64,000 bases of DNA from Prevotellaceae bacterium UBA2448 (GCA_002342585.1 DDQG01000006.1:17523-81522); one strand, 5' to 3'; positions 16,494 to 26,516 are shown, counted from the stretch's first letter. Notes: generated from the letters alone by a model not told the origin. A program made the numbers and translations.

Positions 16494-19136
16494 TTAGAAT
16501 TCTTGTCCGAGAATAAAGTGGAATTGACTACCAGAATAGTTCTTTGAACCGAATACTTTGTCGAATCCGTATGCCCAGTCAATACCCATAAGTCCAATCA
16601 TCGGCAGGAAGATGCGAACGCCAACACCTGCAGAACGTTTTAAATCGAAGGGGTTAAATTTCCTTACTTCTGTCCATGCATTACCTCCTTCGGCAAAACC
16701 GAGCACGTATATGTTTGTACTTCCTTGAAGTAATACAGGGTAGCGGAGCTCAAGTGTCATACGTGAATATGCATAACCTTCAAATCCGTATGGAGTAAGG
16801 CTTCCGTTGTCGTAACCACGAAGTCCGATAGTCTCGGTATAGTAGTTGTAAGAGTAACCAGACATACCGTCACCACCCATGTAGTATGTTTCGAATGGTG
16901 ATTTTTTGTTTTTGTTGTAACTACCGAGGAATCCACAATCGAATCGTGTCATCAGTACAAAACACTTATTGGCACTTGACAGAGGGGTGTAGAAACGTGA
17001 TTTGAATGCCCATTTGTGGTATTCAATCCATTTGAACTTCTTTTGCATATCGCTCATGTAGTTTGCATTGGCGCGGTTGGTAGCCAAATTAGCATAATCA
17101 ACTCCATCCCATAGAGAGTATGGTGGTGTGAATGTACCTGAAAGGGTAATCTGCGAACCACGACGAGGGAATATAGGGTTATCTATGCTTACACGAGAGA
17201 GTGAAAGTGTGAGGTTGATGTTATTACAGTTACCATCGGTTATGAGGAAGTATTCCCAATCCTTCAGCATATAACGGGTATATCCGAGAGATGCTTGGAA
17301 ACTAAAGTTGTTATCTGGCCAGTTAAGACGTTTACCCCAACCAACTGATAAACCAAGCAACATGATGTATTTATCTGGGTCGTAGTAACTAGAATAGTTG
17401 TTATAGTAGCTTGAGTTATAGTTACCATAACCATAAAGGGCGGAATAGTAGTTGTTGTAGTAGCTTGAATTGTAGTATGCACTACTTACGTCGGTTTGAC
17501 GTGAGAAGAATGCACTTACAGATAGAGAATTAGGGCGCCTACGACCAAACCAGTTGTCATGGAACGAAATACTATACGACTGATAGTAACGTCCGTTTGT
17601 AGAACCTGAAAGTTCTAGGGTTTGCGCATCACCTTGAGGCATGATACCACGATGAAGTCCGTTTCGATGGAAAAGGTTACGCATAGAGAAGTTGTTGAAC
17701 TTAAGTCCCAACTTTCCGATTACACCAGTCTGTCCCCATCCAAGTGAGAATTCAATTTGATCACTTGCCTTTGGCGTCAGTCCAAGATTCATATCTACAG
17801 TGCCATTGATTGGGTCTGGAACAGGTTTGAAGTCTATAGCTTCAGGGTCAAAATGCCCCATTTGACCTATTTCTTGATATGACATCTTGAATGCATCCAT
17901 AGAGAAGAGGTCACCCGGCTTTAGTTTCAATTCACGACGTACTACTTCCTCGTAAACGCGTGTATTACCATAGATTTTAATTTTATTGATTGTTGCCTGT
18001 ACACCTTCTGTAATACGTATTTCGAGATCGATGGAATCGCCATCTACATCTACTTCAACTGGGACGACCTGATTGAAGACATATCCTTGATTGTAATAAA
18101 AATTGGCCACAGCGTCTTCATCTGCATTCAGTCTGTTCGTAATGTGTTTCTGATTATATACATCTCCACGCTTCATCTTGAGCAGTTTGTTAAGCACGTC
18201 TGTAGTATAAACGGAATTTCCGACCCAGTTAATATCGCGAACATAATAACGGTCGCCTTCTTCTATTCCAAGATAGATATCAACGGTATTGTCACCATTG
18301 TCGACAATGCTGTCCTTTACAATGGTTGCGTCACGAAATCCAAGTTCATTGTATTTTTCAATTACTCTTTCTTTGTCTTCTGCATAGCGTTCCTCAATGA
18401 ATTTCTTAGCCTTGAACAGACTCTTGAACCCTTTCTCGTTGGTTTTCTTTAACAGACCGCCAGAGAAGAAACCTCCATGGAATTTACTAGTCTTTATATG
18501 ATTGTTTCCGCTAATATAGATTTTGCGTACTTTCACTTTTTCTTTTTTGTCGATATTGACATCAACCATTATCATGTCTGGATGAGCAGGGTCGTCTCTC
18601 TGGATGATTTCTACAGAGGCATTTCTAAACCCCTTTTCTTCAAAATAATGTTTGATGACAATCTTTGCTTTGTCCACCATGTTTGGGGTTAGCTGATTTC
18701 CCTTTGCCAATCCCATCTTTTCCATGAGGTCTTTCTGCTCGCTTTTCTTTACTCCCCATACGTTGACTTGCGATACTCGGGGGCGAGTGGCGAGAGTAAT
18801 CTTCAGATATACTTTGTTTCCTACGATGCTGTCGGCTTCAATTTTTACATTAGAAAAAAGTCCATGCTTCCAGTAACGTTTTACTGCATCCGTGATTTCA
18901 TCTCCAGGGAATGAGATGGTTTCACCGATGGTGAGTCCAGATAGTCCAATAAGAATGTTGTCATCGTAATTTTGCACACCATCAACTGTGATACCGCCGA
19001 TTTCCACTTTGCGATTCTGACCATATACAACAACTGGTTTGCTCTGTTCATTATTCTGTGCTTCTACAGGCAGAATAGTGACGAGCATTGTCATCAGAAT
19101 TACAAGTTGTTTCGTTATGTTGTTTAATTTTCTCAT
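16494..19136 (-). CDS. bamA: outer membrane protein assembly factor BamA
   Basis: This 880-residue outer-membrane protein inserts beta-barrel proteins. A signal peptide (ending VEAQ) is followed by about five POTRA domains (residues about 40-450) and a C-terminal 16-strand barrel ending in the aromatic FHFILGQEF. The barrel has a Tyr/Asn/Ser-rich low-complexity insertion near residues 550-583 with NSSYYNNY repeated, probably an external loop. Start ATG 19136 leaves 4 nt after uppS; a longer frame from 19181 would overlap uppS. The neighbours fit the function: PorG-like barrel and uppS before, Skp genes after. Confidence 0.96.
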   Translation of the reverse strand: MRKLNNITKQLVILMTMLVTILPVEAQNNEQSKPVVVYGQNRKVEIGGITVDGVQNYDDNILIGLSGLTIGETISFPGDEITDAVKRYWKHGLFSNVKIEADSIVGNKVYLKITLATRPRVSQVNVWGVKKSEQKDLMEKMGLAKGNQLTPNMVDKAKIVIKHYFEEKGFRNASVEIIQRDDPAHPDMIMVDVNIDKKEKVKVRKIYISGNNHIKTSKFHGGFFSGGLLKKTNEKGFKSLFKAKKFIEERYAEDKERVIEKYNELGFRDATIVKDSIVDNGDNTVDIYLGIEEGDRYYVRDINWVGNSVYTTDVLNKLLKMKRGDVYNQKHITNRLNADEDAVANFYYNQGYVFNQVVPVEVDVDGDSIDLEIRITEGVQATINKIKIYGNTRVYEEVVRRELKLKPGDLFSMDAFKMSYQEIGQMGHFDPEAIDFKPVPDPINGTVDMNLGLTPKASDQIEFSLGWGQTGVIGKLGLKFNNFSMRNLFHRNGLHRGIMPQGDAQTLELSGSTNGRYYQSYSISFHDNWFGRRRPNSLSVSAFFSRQTDVSSAYYNSSYYNNYYSALYGYGNYNSSYYNNYSSYYDPDKYIMLLGLSVGWGKRLNWPDNNFSFQASLGYTRYMLKDWEYFLITDGNCNNINLTLSLSRVSIDNPIFPRRGSQITLSGTFTPPYSLWDGVDYANLATNRANANYMSDMQKKFKWIEYHKWAFKSRFYTPLSSANKCFVLMTRFDCGFLGSYNKNKKSPFETYYMGGDGMSGYSYNYYTETIGLRGYDNGSLTPYGFEGYAYSRMTLELRYPVLLQGSTNIYVLGFAEGGNAWTEVRKFNPFDLKRSAGVGVRIFLPMIGLMGIDWAYGFDKVFGSKNYSGSQFHFILGQEF

Positions 19137-19140
19137 CGTT

Positions 19141-19884
19141 TTATTTGTTCTCTTCAGATACTTGTTCACCTGTCTTTCCAAAACGTCTTTGGCGTCCTTG
19201 ATAATCTACGATGGCTTTGTAAAGACATTCATCGTCGAAGTCGGGCCAATATGTATCTGTAAAGTATAGTTCAGAATATGCTGTTTGCCATAGAAGGAAG
19301 TTGCTCAGTCGTTGTTCTCCACCTGTTCTGATGAGTAGGTCGGGGTTAGGCATAGTACGCGTAGCCATGTGGCTATCAATTGTTTCGGCACTTATGTCGT
19401 TTATGTTTAGTTCTCCTCTTTTCACTTCATCGGCAATCTGTCGTGTAACATATGCTAATTCCCATCTTGATGAATAGTTGAAAGCTACAGCCATTGTTAT
19501 GGCTTTGTTATTCTTCGTCTTATCCATCAGTTGGATACTAGCATTGCGTAAGTTGTCTGGCATATTTTCGAGGTCACCAATCAGTAAGAACTTCACATCG
19601 TTATTCATGAATATGTTTTCCTCCAGATGTTTGAGCATCAAATCTAGTAGGGTGTTAACCTCGCTTTGCGGACGGTTCCAGTTTTCGGTTGAAAAAGCGT
19701 AGAAAGTAACATACGGGATGCCAAGTTTTGTAGCACATCGCAATGTTGCCTCCAACGTGTCGGCACCTGCAATATGTCCGTAACTTCGCTGTTGACCGCG
19801 AGCTTGTGCCCATCTGCCATTACCATCCATGATGAAGGCAATATGCTTTGGGAGTCTGCTCATGTCTATTTTTTTCTTGTACAT
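19141..19884 (-). CDS. uppS: isoprenyl (undecaprenyl) diphosphate synthase
   Basis: A 247-residue cis-prenyltransferase that builds undecaprenyl-PP, the lipid carrier for peptidoglycan and surface polysaccharides. The catalytic Asp20 lies in FIMDGNGRWA, and YAFSTENWNRP and LLIRTGGEQRLSNFLLWQ are signature segments. ATG 19884 avoids overlap with the PorG-like gene; ATG 19863 (MSRLPKHIAF) is an equally plausible start. It is translationally close to bamA (4 nt). Confidence 0.96.
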   Translation of the reverse strand: MYKKKIDMSRLPKHIAFIMDGNGRWAQARGQQRSYGHIAGADTLEATLRCATKLGIPYVTFYAFSTENWNRPQSEVNTLLDLMLKHLEENIFMNNDVKFLLIGDLENMPDNLRNASIQLMDKTKNNKAITMAVAFNYSSRWELAYVTRQIADEVKRGELNINDISAETIDSHMATRTMPNPDLLIRTGGEQRLSNFLLWQTAYSELYFTDTYWPDFDDECLYKAIVDYQGRQRRFGKTGEQVSEENK

Positions 19885-19900
19885 CTTAATCGTATTGTTA

Positions 19901-20557
19901 TCAGTTGTTACATTTACGCAGTTTAGGTAAGAAATCATAAGATACGTAAAGCATTGTCCAGCAGTATGTATCTTTGTTCTTCAAAAAACCACTTTGTATT
20001 CTATATGGATCTTCAATTCCGTCTATTTTATCTGTCATTGACATTCTGACTGTCCAGTCGAGTCCTATGTTAAGTCTTGGTGCCACTTTGTACTTTATGC
20101 CGAATCCGACAGGGATATTCAAGGAGAAAGTTTTGCTTGCAACAGTAGCTCCAATTCCTATCTGCAAATAGGGCACTAATCGATGAGTGTTTTTATAGCT
20201 ATTGCCTGTTCCATAGGCCCAGAAGTGAATTTCGTATTGACCGCCAAAGTCAAATACTGATTTGTTGAATTTTAAATTTGAACGATCCACTTCTGGTGGA
20301 AAAGCATCGCCCGATGCATTGCCAGAGATTCCACCATAACCGAGGTTGAATTTTAAAGCCATGCGAGGGTTTATGTTGTAACGAGCTATAGCTCCACCGC
20401 CCATATTTATGTTTTTGAATAATCCTGTATTACCTGCATCACCCAGATACGTACTTGTACCCAACATTCCACCTATCTCCAATGCATACTCCATCTCTGT
20501 TTGTGCACAGATAGTCTGGGATGTTATGATGGATAATATTAGCAGAATTTTTTTCAT
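19901..20557 (-). CDS. PorG-like outer-membrane beta-barrel protein (DUF6089 type)
   Basis: A 218-residue exported protein with a signal peptide ending TICAQ and a pattern of amphipathic strands rich in glycine and aromatics (EIGGMLGTSTYLGDAG, MALKFNLGYGGISG). In Bacteroidetes this family lies just before uppS and bamA, as here; PorG of Porphyromonas is a component associated with the type IX secretion machinery. No other secretion gene is visible, so the functional link is inference. Confidence 0.8.
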   Translation of the reverse strand: MKKILLILSIITSQTICAQTEMEYALEIGGMLGTSTYLGDAGNTGLFKNINMGGGAIARYNINPRMALKFNLGYGGISGNASGDAFPPEVDRSNLKFNKSVFDFGGQYEIHFWAYGTGNSYKNTHRLVPYLQIGIGATVASKTFSLNIPVGFGIKYKVAPRLNIGLDWTVRMSMTDKIDGIEDPYRIQSGFLKNKDTYCWTMLYVSYDFLPKLRKCNN

Positions 20558-20609
20558 TGTGGATATATCTCTATCTGATTTACGGATTCTCTGGTGTGTG
20601 GTTTATAAG

Positions 20610-21989
20610 TTATCTTATAGAACCCTTCCAGATTTTTCCGCCTATTTGGAAAACATAGAAAGACTTATCTATGAGAACCATGCTTGCAGCGCCATTCGTC
20701 GCTTCGAGCGATTCTGGTAAACGCCACATTTTGGTTTGGAGTTTCCAGGAGATACCATTGTCCTCAGAGCGATACATACCCAGGAACTGTTCAGTGAATG
20801 TGCGTCCCATTGTGTACAGATTGTCACCATACATGACGGTGCTTGTTTCCTGCAAATAAGGGTAGCCAATATTTGTTTCGTTGCTCACATCGATAAATTG
20901 CCATGGGTCGATTACATCATCTTGGGTGTCTGTGACTTTGTACCATGTGACGCCATCGTTTTTATTGTTGTCATTCAAACCGCCCATCATGGCGATGTTA
21001 ACTTGGGTGTTGTTGTATGACTGACGATAGAAACTATAGAAACATCTGGTGGGTAGCATCTCAAGATTCTTATTTCCACATTCTTTCCAGTTCGTGAAGT
21101 CTTCTGTTGCAATGATGTTAGTACCGTCATAAGCATACAGGTAATAATTGTCACTTGCGAGAAGACGAGAGAGACCTTTTTCAGCCACCTTCATCCATAC
21201 AACTCCTTTGACATTCTCAGTTGATTTATATAGTTTGCCTTGATTATCGATAGCATATAATTCATTTTGATGAACCATGACTGAATATGGGTCAATGATT
21301 CCATCTGCTCCGATAAGTTCTTCAGCATTAGTCCATGTTGTTGCGTCGCTATGGTCTGTAGTGCTTGTTACTTGTGGCTTGCCTTCATTGTTTTTGGAGA
21401 AAATAAAGATTCTCCTTACCAAGGAGTCAGTTCCTTGTTTGTCAGGGTATGTAGCAGCCAGAACTATAGATCTGTGTTTTTCGTCTTCCAAATCTAGGTT
21501 GCTAACAACGCTTGACCAAAGGATTGTGTCAGAGGCTTCTGTGTTTTTTGTAAATGACACGAGATAACTTTTTGAGTAAAGTCCGTCTGAAGAAACGCTT
21601 CGTAGTATGTGTGGTTCTGTAAAATCGAGAGAGTCTTTGCCTGATGTGATTGTATAATAATTGTCTCCGCTTTTATATTGAAGAGTGCCATGACATGTGA
21701 AAGTAGGTACAACCTTGGTCAGGTTAATCCAATTGGGCAAGGGCTTTACTGTATTTATGAGTCCTGTTTCTTGATTTATTTCGAATAAAATACTACTTCC
21801 AGAAACAGTTCTCTTGATCGTAGTAGTACCAGTGCTTGTTTTGTAAGGTACATAACTTACGATGCTATTTACACCAAATGATGTAATGGCGCAATATGGT
21901 GTGCTTTCAGTTTCTTTGCTTTTTACGCAAGAAACTAATAAAAGAATTCCTATATATGCGAATATTGATTTAAAAGTCTTTGAAGTCAT
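20610..21989 (-). CDS. DUF6242-type lipoprotein
   Basis: A 459-residue lipoprotein with lipobox LLVSC (Cys21). The body repeats short blocks of the form NELYAIDNQGKLYKSTENVKG and DNLYTMGRTF, suggesting a beta-propeller of Kelch or sialidase-like blades. I recognise it as the Bacteroidales DUF6242 family, which often accompanies the PorG-uppS-bamA cluster. It is the first gene of the 12-gene run. A TATTTTTG -7-like element at 22070-22063 lies about 75 nt upstream but without a clear -33 box. Function unknown; envelope role inferred from context. Confidence 0.75.
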   Translation of the reverse strand: MTSKTFKSIFAYIGILLLVSCVKSKETESTPYCAITSFGVNSIVSYVPYKTSTGTTTIKRTVSGSSILFEINQETGLINTVKPLPNWINLTKVVPTFTCHGTLQYKSGDNYYTITSGKDSLDFTEPHILRSVSSDGLYSKSYLVSFTKNTEASDTILWSSVVSNLDLEDEKHRSIVLAATYPDKQGTDSLVRRIFIFSKNNEGKPQVTSTTDHSDATTWTNAEELIGADGIIDPYSVMVHQNELYAIDNQGKLYKSTENVKGVVWMKVAEKGLSRLLASDNYYLYAYDGTNIIATEDFTNWKECGNKNLEMLPTRCFYSFYRQSYNNTQVNIAMMGGLNDNNKNDGVTWYKVTDTQDDVIDPWQFIDVSNETNIGYPYLQETSTVMYGDNLYTMGRTFTEQFLGMYRSEDNGISWKLQTKMWRLPESLEATNGAASMVLIDKSFYVFQIGGKIWKGSIR

Positions 21990-22156
21990 TCAGATGTGCG
22001 TTGTTTATGAAACAAACGAAGTTATATGATGTTTTGTTGCTTTGTATTTAGCAATAATCGTGCAAAAATACGAACATTTTTTCGCTTAACCTGCTAAAAC
22101 CTCGTTTTTTAAAGAAAATTATATAGTTTTTGTGCTTTTTGTGTACGGTATGATAT

Positions 22157-22188
22157 AAAAAGCCTCTGTCGATTGCATGACAGAGGCT
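22157..22188 (-). terminator. intrinsic terminator after korAB
   Basis: A perfect 10-bp stem (AGCCTCTGTC at 22161-22170, complement at 22179-22188) with an 8-nt loop is followed, in the korB direction, by five T. It closes the korAB transcript. Confidence 0.85.
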
Positions 22189-22211
22189 TGTAATTTAACT
22201 ATGGGTGAGTA

Positions 22212-23216
22212 TTATTTTACTTCCCAAATATCGTTGGTTTCGAGTAGTTCTGCGAAGTTATGATACTTCTTCTTTGAAGAAACCTCTTCTATTTGTGCAG
22301 TTACACTATCATCGTATGTAGGTGCATCTACATCGCGGATTACACCAAGTGCGACTGGAAATCCATCGCCATTACCCATGAGAGCGAGTTTCAACTGTAG
22401 TGTGTTGTCTTGGCAATGTGCATCGTGGACAAGGATATCTTTCTCTGTGATGCCGTTCTCGCCAATTTTAACCACTTTCAAACCGAATCCTTCTTGCATA
22501 AGACCGTACTCTGAATTCTCGCCAAAGATAAGTGGTTTGCCGTGTTGAACATAGATGGCATTCTTTGCACGTCCTTCCTTTGAGTATACTGATTCGTGGG
22601 TGCCATCATTGAAGATTACGCAATTCTGCAGAATCTCACATACTGCTGCGCCCTTATGCTGATGGGCAGCTTTGAGGATGTCTATTGTTCCTTGTGCGTC
22701 AGTTGCTACTGCGCGTGCAAAGAAGTGTCCGCGAGCACCAAAACAAAGTTCTGCAGGTCGGAACGGATCTTCTACTGTTCCGTATGGACTTGATTTGCTC
22801 ACAAAACCACGTGGACTAGTAGGTGAGTACTGACCTTTTGTCAAACCATAGATGCGGTTGTTGAGCAGTATCATGTTGAGGTTTATATTGCGTCGGTTGG
22901 CATGTATGAAGTGGTTACCACCAATTGCCAAACCATCACCATCGCCACTTACCTGCCATACAGAAAGGGATGGGTTGACTACTTTTGCACCAGTAGCGAT
23001 TGCTGCTGCACGTCCGTGTATGGTATTCATGCCGTAAGTTGCCATGTAGTGTGGCAGACGGCTACTACATCCGATACCTGAAATTACGGCAGTATTCCAT
23101 GGGTCAACTCCAATTTCTGCCATTGCCTTGTGGAGACTTGCCAAAAAGAAGTGGTCACCACAACCAGGACACCATCTTGGCTGTCCTTTCTTAAAATCTT
23201 GTGCTGTATATGCCAT
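22212..23216 (-). CDS. korB: 2-oxoacid:ferredoxin oxidoreductase, beta subunit
   Basis: A 334-residue thiamine-diphosphate subunit that oxidatively decarboxylates a 2-oxoacid (2-oxoglutarate most likely) to the acyl-CoA with ferredoxin as acceptor. RWCPGCGDH at the N-terminus, SGDGDGLAIGGNH and NNRIYGLTKGQYSPTS are the cofactor-binding segments. It lies 18 nt after korA and ends at a strong terminator. With the fumarate reductase operon nearby, it fits a branched or reductive TCA pathway in an anaerobe. The exact 2-oxoacid is inferred from family resemblance. Confidence 0.92.
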   Translation of the reverse strand: MAYTAQDFKKGQPRWCPGCGDHFFLASLHKAMAEIGVDPWNTAVISGIGCSSRLPHYMATYGMNTIHGRAAAIATGAKVVNPSLSVWQVSGDGDGLAIGGNHFIHANRRNINLNMILLNNRIYGLTKGQYSPTSPRGFVSKSSPYGTVEDPFRPAELCFGARGHFFARAVATDAQGTIDILKAAHQHKGAAVCEILQNCVIFNDGTHESVYSKEGRAKNAIYVQHGKPLIFGENSEYGLMQEGFGLKVVKIGENGITEKDILVHDAHCQDNTLQLKLALMGNGDGFPVALGVIRDVDAPTYDDSVTAQIEEVSSKKKYHNFAELLETNDIWEVK

Positions 23217-23234
23217 AATGTTGTGTCCTTTCTT

Positions 23235-25085
23235 TTATTTGTTGAGTATTTCTGTAAAGGCCTCTACCAGTTCGTTTACAACGAATGGTTGCCCTTTTAC
23301 TTGGTTGAACTTATATGGAGTGAAGTTGTCCACTTTCATGCGTAACCATGCAGCCAGTTGTCCCATGTTCTGTTCTGCAACTACTACTTTTTTGTACTTG
23401 CTTAAAACTTTAGCTGTGTTTGCTGGCAGTGGGTTGATGTATTTGAAGTGTGCTAAAGCAACTTTCTTGCCCTGAGCTCTCAACTCATCCATAGCTGCGT
23501 GAAGGTGTCCGTATGTGCCTCCAAAACCAACTATGAGCAGATCGGCGTTGTCTTTGTCACCAAGTACTTCAAGGTCAGGAACCTGTATTTTGTCAATCTT
23601 CTCTTGACGTAGATGGGTCATAAGATTGTGATTTTCAGGATCTGTTGAGATGGCTCCTGTCTTATTGTCTTTTTCCAATCCGCCAAGTATGTGCTGGAAT
23701 CCTTCACGTCCAGGCACAGCCCAATAGCGTACTCCTGTTTTCTCATTGCGCATGTATGGAGTCCAAGTTCCCTTGAGTTCCTCTGGTACGTATGGTGGAT
23801 TGATTGCTGGATATTCAGCAAGATTTGGCAGTTTGAATGCTGCCGAACCGTTTGCTACATATGCATCGGTCATCAGAATGACAGGAGTCATATGCTCGAG
23901 TGCTATTTTGCAAGCATTATATGCTGCATCAAAACAGTCGGTTGGCGATGTTGCAGCGATTACTGGCATTGGACTTTCACCATTACGACCAAAGAGTGCT
24001 TGAAGCAGGTCGGTCTGTTCTGATTTTGTTGGAAGACCAGTAGCAGGACCGCCGCGCTGAACATCAAGAACTACGATTGGTAATTCCATGATTACTGCAA
24101 GGTTCATGGCTTCTGACTTCAGACAAATACCTGGACCAGAGGTAGATGTGACGGCTAAAGCTCCTGCAAATGAAGCGCCTACAGCACTTGCGCATCCTGC
24201 AATTTCATCCTCACACTGTACTGTGGTTACTCCAAGTGACTTGTGCTTTGACAGTTCGTGAAGTACGTCTGTGGCTGGTGTGATAGGGTAGGAACCTAGG
24301 TATAGTTTCAGCCCAGCCTTTTCTGCTGCTGCAATAAATCCGTATGCTGTGGCTTTGTTGCCTGTGATGTCCATGTAACGTCCTGGAACCTTGTGCTTTG
24401 TTTCGATACGTCTTACGTTGTTGGCACTACTGTGAGTGTTGTGTCCGTAATCGTAACCTGCTTGAATAACCTTGATGTTTGCATCTGCTACACCTGGTTT
24501 CTTTGCAAATTTCTCACGAAGGAAATTGAAGGCAATCTCCAAATCACGGTCGAAGAGCCAACATACAAGTCCGAGAGCGAACATGTTACGACACTTTAGC
24601 ATTGCTTTCACATCCATGCCTGAGTCTGCCAGGCAATCTTTTACCATTTGCGTGATTGGACAAGCAATGACACGATCTGGGTCGATATTCATTTCGCCCA
24701 GATAATCGTTTGTCTGAAATGCAGCTTTCTTAAGATCGGCAGCTTGGAATGAGTCTGTGTCAATAATTATTGTTGCATCTTTCTTGGCATACTTGTACTG
24801 GGTTTTCAGTGCTGCAGCATTCATTGCAACAAGTACATCGCACTTGTCACCAGGTGTGTAAACCATCTCTGCACCAATGTGTACTTGGAAACCAGACACA
24901 CCAGTTAGAGAGCCTTGCGGGGCGCGAATGTCGGCTGGATAGTCTGGGAATGTGCTGATACTATTACCTACAGTAGCTGAAACTGTAGAGAAAATGTTTC
25001 CGGCAAGTTGCATTCCGTCACCGGAATCGCCCGAAAATCGAACTGCCACTTCGGCAAGTTCTTTTACTTCTAATGTTTCTGCCAT
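23235..25085 (-). CDS. korA: 2-oxoacid:ferredoxin oxidoreductase, fused gamma/alpha subunit
   Basis: A 616-residue protein in which the gamma domain (residues about 1-190, RFSGDSGDGMQLAG onward) precedes the pyrimidine-binding alpha domain (YLGSYPITPATDVLHELSK; VQRGGPATGLPTKSEQ). It forms the oxidoreductase with the adjacent beta subunit. Length and order are typical of Bacteroidetes KorA. A good promoter lies just upstream, so the two genes form one transcript. Confidence 0.93.
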   Translation of the reverse strand: MAETLEVKELAEVAVRFSGDSGDGMQLAGNIFSTVSATVGNSISTFPDYPADIRAPQGSLTGVSGFQVHIGAEMVYTPGDKCDVLVAMNAAALKTQYKYAKKDATIIIDTDSFQAADLKKAAFQTNDYLGEMNIDPDRVIACPITQMVKDCLADSGMDVKAMLKCRNMFALGLVCWLFDRDLEIAFNFLREKFAKKPGVADANIKVIQAGYDYGHNTHSSANNVRRIETKHKVPGRYMDITGNKATAYGFIAAAEKAGLKLYLGSYPITPATDVLHELSKHKSLGVTTVQCEDEIAGCASAVGASFAGALAVTSTSGPGICLKSEAMNLAVIMELPIVVLDVQRGGPATGLPTKSEQTDLLQALFGRNGESPMPVIAATSPTDCFDAAYNACKIALEHMTPVILMTDAYVANGSAAFKLPNLAEYPAINPPYVPEELKGTWTPYMRNEKTGVRYWAVPGREGFQHILGGLEKDNKTGAISTDPENHNLMTHLRQEKIDKIQVPDLEVLGDKDNADLLIVGFGGTYGHLHAAMDELRAQGKKVALAHFKYINPLPANTAKVLSKYKKVVVAEQNMGQLAAWLRMKVDNFTPYKFNQVKGQPFVVNELVEAFTEILNK

Positions 25086-25125
25086 AAAACGTTATGTTTT
25101 GTTCGTTAATACCAAATTGAGGGTG

Positions 25126-25156
25126 CAAAGGTATGAATTTAATTGATGATTGACAA
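25126..25156 (-). promoter_or_regulatory. promoter for korAB
   Basis: On the minus strand TTG (25156-25154) and TACCTTTG (25133-25126) are 20 nt apart. Transcription should begin near 25119, 34 nt before korA. Confidence 0.68.
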
Positions 25157-25198
25157 TTGATATTAGGAATTTATTGCAAAAAGATAGCGTTTTGGTTT

Positions 25199-25729
25199 TT
25201 ATACTATCATTTGTTTAGCAAATTCCCATATAACAATGCCAGCAGTCGAGGCTACATTAAGTGAATGTTTTGTACCGAATTGCGGTATCTCAATGCAACC
25301 GTCACACATGTCAACTATTTCCTGTTTTACACCTTTTACTTCGTTGCCTAATATGATGGCATACTTTTGAGTATTATCAATATGTATGTCTTGCAGCATT
25401 GTGCTACCTTCGCACTGTTCTATACTGTATATAATGTAGCCTGCTCGTTTCAGAGCCTCAATAGCTTCTTGAGTTGTGGTAAAATATCGCCATTCCATCG
25501 AGTCTTCTGCCCCTAATGCCGTTTTGTGAATCTCTGGATGTGGTGGACGTGCTGTAATACCGCACAACCATATTGATTCTGTTCTGAATGCATCTGATGT
25601 GCGGAATATGCTTCCGACGTTGTACATCGAGCGTACATCATCAAGAACAACGATGAGTGGAATCTTCTCAGACGCCTTGAACTCTTCTATGTTCATGCGC
25701 CCCATTTCTGTAACCTTTAGCTTTCTCAC
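25199..25729 (-). CDS. SpoU/TrmH-family RNA 2'-O-methyltransferase
   Basis: A 176-residue SPOUT methyltransferase that modifies ribose 2'-OH in tRNA or rRNA. The three knot motifs are visible: MYNVGSIFRTSDAF, IILGNEVKGV, and IPQFGTKHSLNVASTAGIV. It is a minimal catalytic-domain protein without an extra RNA-binding domain. The start overlaps the stop of the DUF4294 gene by 4 nt, so they are translationally coupled. The target nucleotide is unknown. Confidence 0.92.
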   Translation of the reverse strand: MRKLKVTEMGRMNIEEFKASEKIPLIVVLDDVRSMYNVGSIFRTSDAFRTESIWLCGITARPPHPEIHKTALGAEDSMEWRYFTTTQEAIEALKRAGYIIYSIEQCEGSTMLQDIHIDNTQKYAIILGNEVKGVKQEIVDMCDGCIEIPQFGTKHSLNVASTAGIVIWEFAKQMIV

Positions 25730-26367
25730 ATCTGTCCGCTTTCTATCAGTAAAATAGCTCTTTCCGTTAGGCGATCATCACCTTCTGGGTCGTATTGTTT
25801 CTTCAAACTTGCTCCAAACAAACTTGCAAAGGCATTATAAAATCCAGCTTTAAATCCACCCATATATGTCTTGATAAGTTGGTAACTTGTCATGTCGCAT
25901 TGACGGTCTATGAGCTTTATAAGAAGTTTGCCTTGCGAGAAAGTTAGTTTCTTAAGGCGCGGATAGTATTCAGCCTTCAGTTCTTTCTCGGAGCGCTTGA
26001 TATATTCGTCTTTTTCTTTCTTTGTTTCTAGCGAATCGAGGTGTGCAATAGTTTTATTCACTGTCTTCTGGATTTCGACAGCTATTGGGTACACTTTCTT
26101 TATATTGTTTGCAATCTTGTAATATTTGCGTGCTTGGCGAGTATTCTTGAAAATGAGTTTGTTGAAGACATATACATCGGAGAACATAAAACTAGGAATC
26201 ATCTCGTCTCCATCTTGAACCATTCCTGTATAGTACATTGCATGAGAAACCACAGGCGCGCCTGTCATTTCGAGGTCCGTCTGAGCATCTGCCGCTATTT
26301 GTGCTTTGCTAATAGAGTGAAAACCAAATAGCAGCCCTATGACGAAAAACAACCTGATTTTACCCAT
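25726..26367 (-). CDS. DUF4294 exported protein
   Basis: A 213-residue protein with a signal peptide ending SKAQ. The centre is helical and basic (NTRQARKYYKIANNIKKVYP) and then KLIDRQCDMTSYQLIKTYMGGFKAGF, matching the Bacteroidetes DUF4294 family. No known function. It precedes the SpoU methyltransferase with a 4-nt overlap. A TACCTTCG element (26396-26389, minus) could be its -7 box but no well-spaced -33 box is present. Confidence 0.8.
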   Translation of the reverse strand: MGKIRLFFVIGLLFGFHSISKAQIAADAQTDLEMTGAPVVSHAMYYTGMVQDGDEMIPSFMFSDVYVFNKLIFKNTRQARKYYKIANNIKKVYPIAVEIQKTVNKTIAHLDSLETKKEKDEYIKRSEKELKAEYYPRLKKLTFSQGKLLIKLIDRQCDMTSYQLIKTYMGGFKAGFYNAFASLFGASLKKQYDPEGDDRLTERAILLIESGQM

Positions 26368-26477
26368 GCATCGTTTTGAATAGCGGCGCGAAGGTATTAC
26401 ATTTAATTGACAAATGTGCCTATTGGAGAGGTAAAAAATTAAAAATGCAACTATTTTTAAAATTTATTGGTAAAAAG

Positions 26478-26510
26478 TTTGATGTTTTTATATCAAAAAT
26501 GGTAATTTTG
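26478..26510 (+). promoter_or_regulatory. promoter for the candidate small RNA
   Basis: TTTG (26478-26481), 21 nt, then TAATTTTG (26503-26510): a full match to the Bacteroidetes consensus. The predicted start, about 7 nt downstream, falls on the first base of the closing helix of the RNA. Confidence 0.7.
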
Positions 26511-26516
26511 CAAAAC

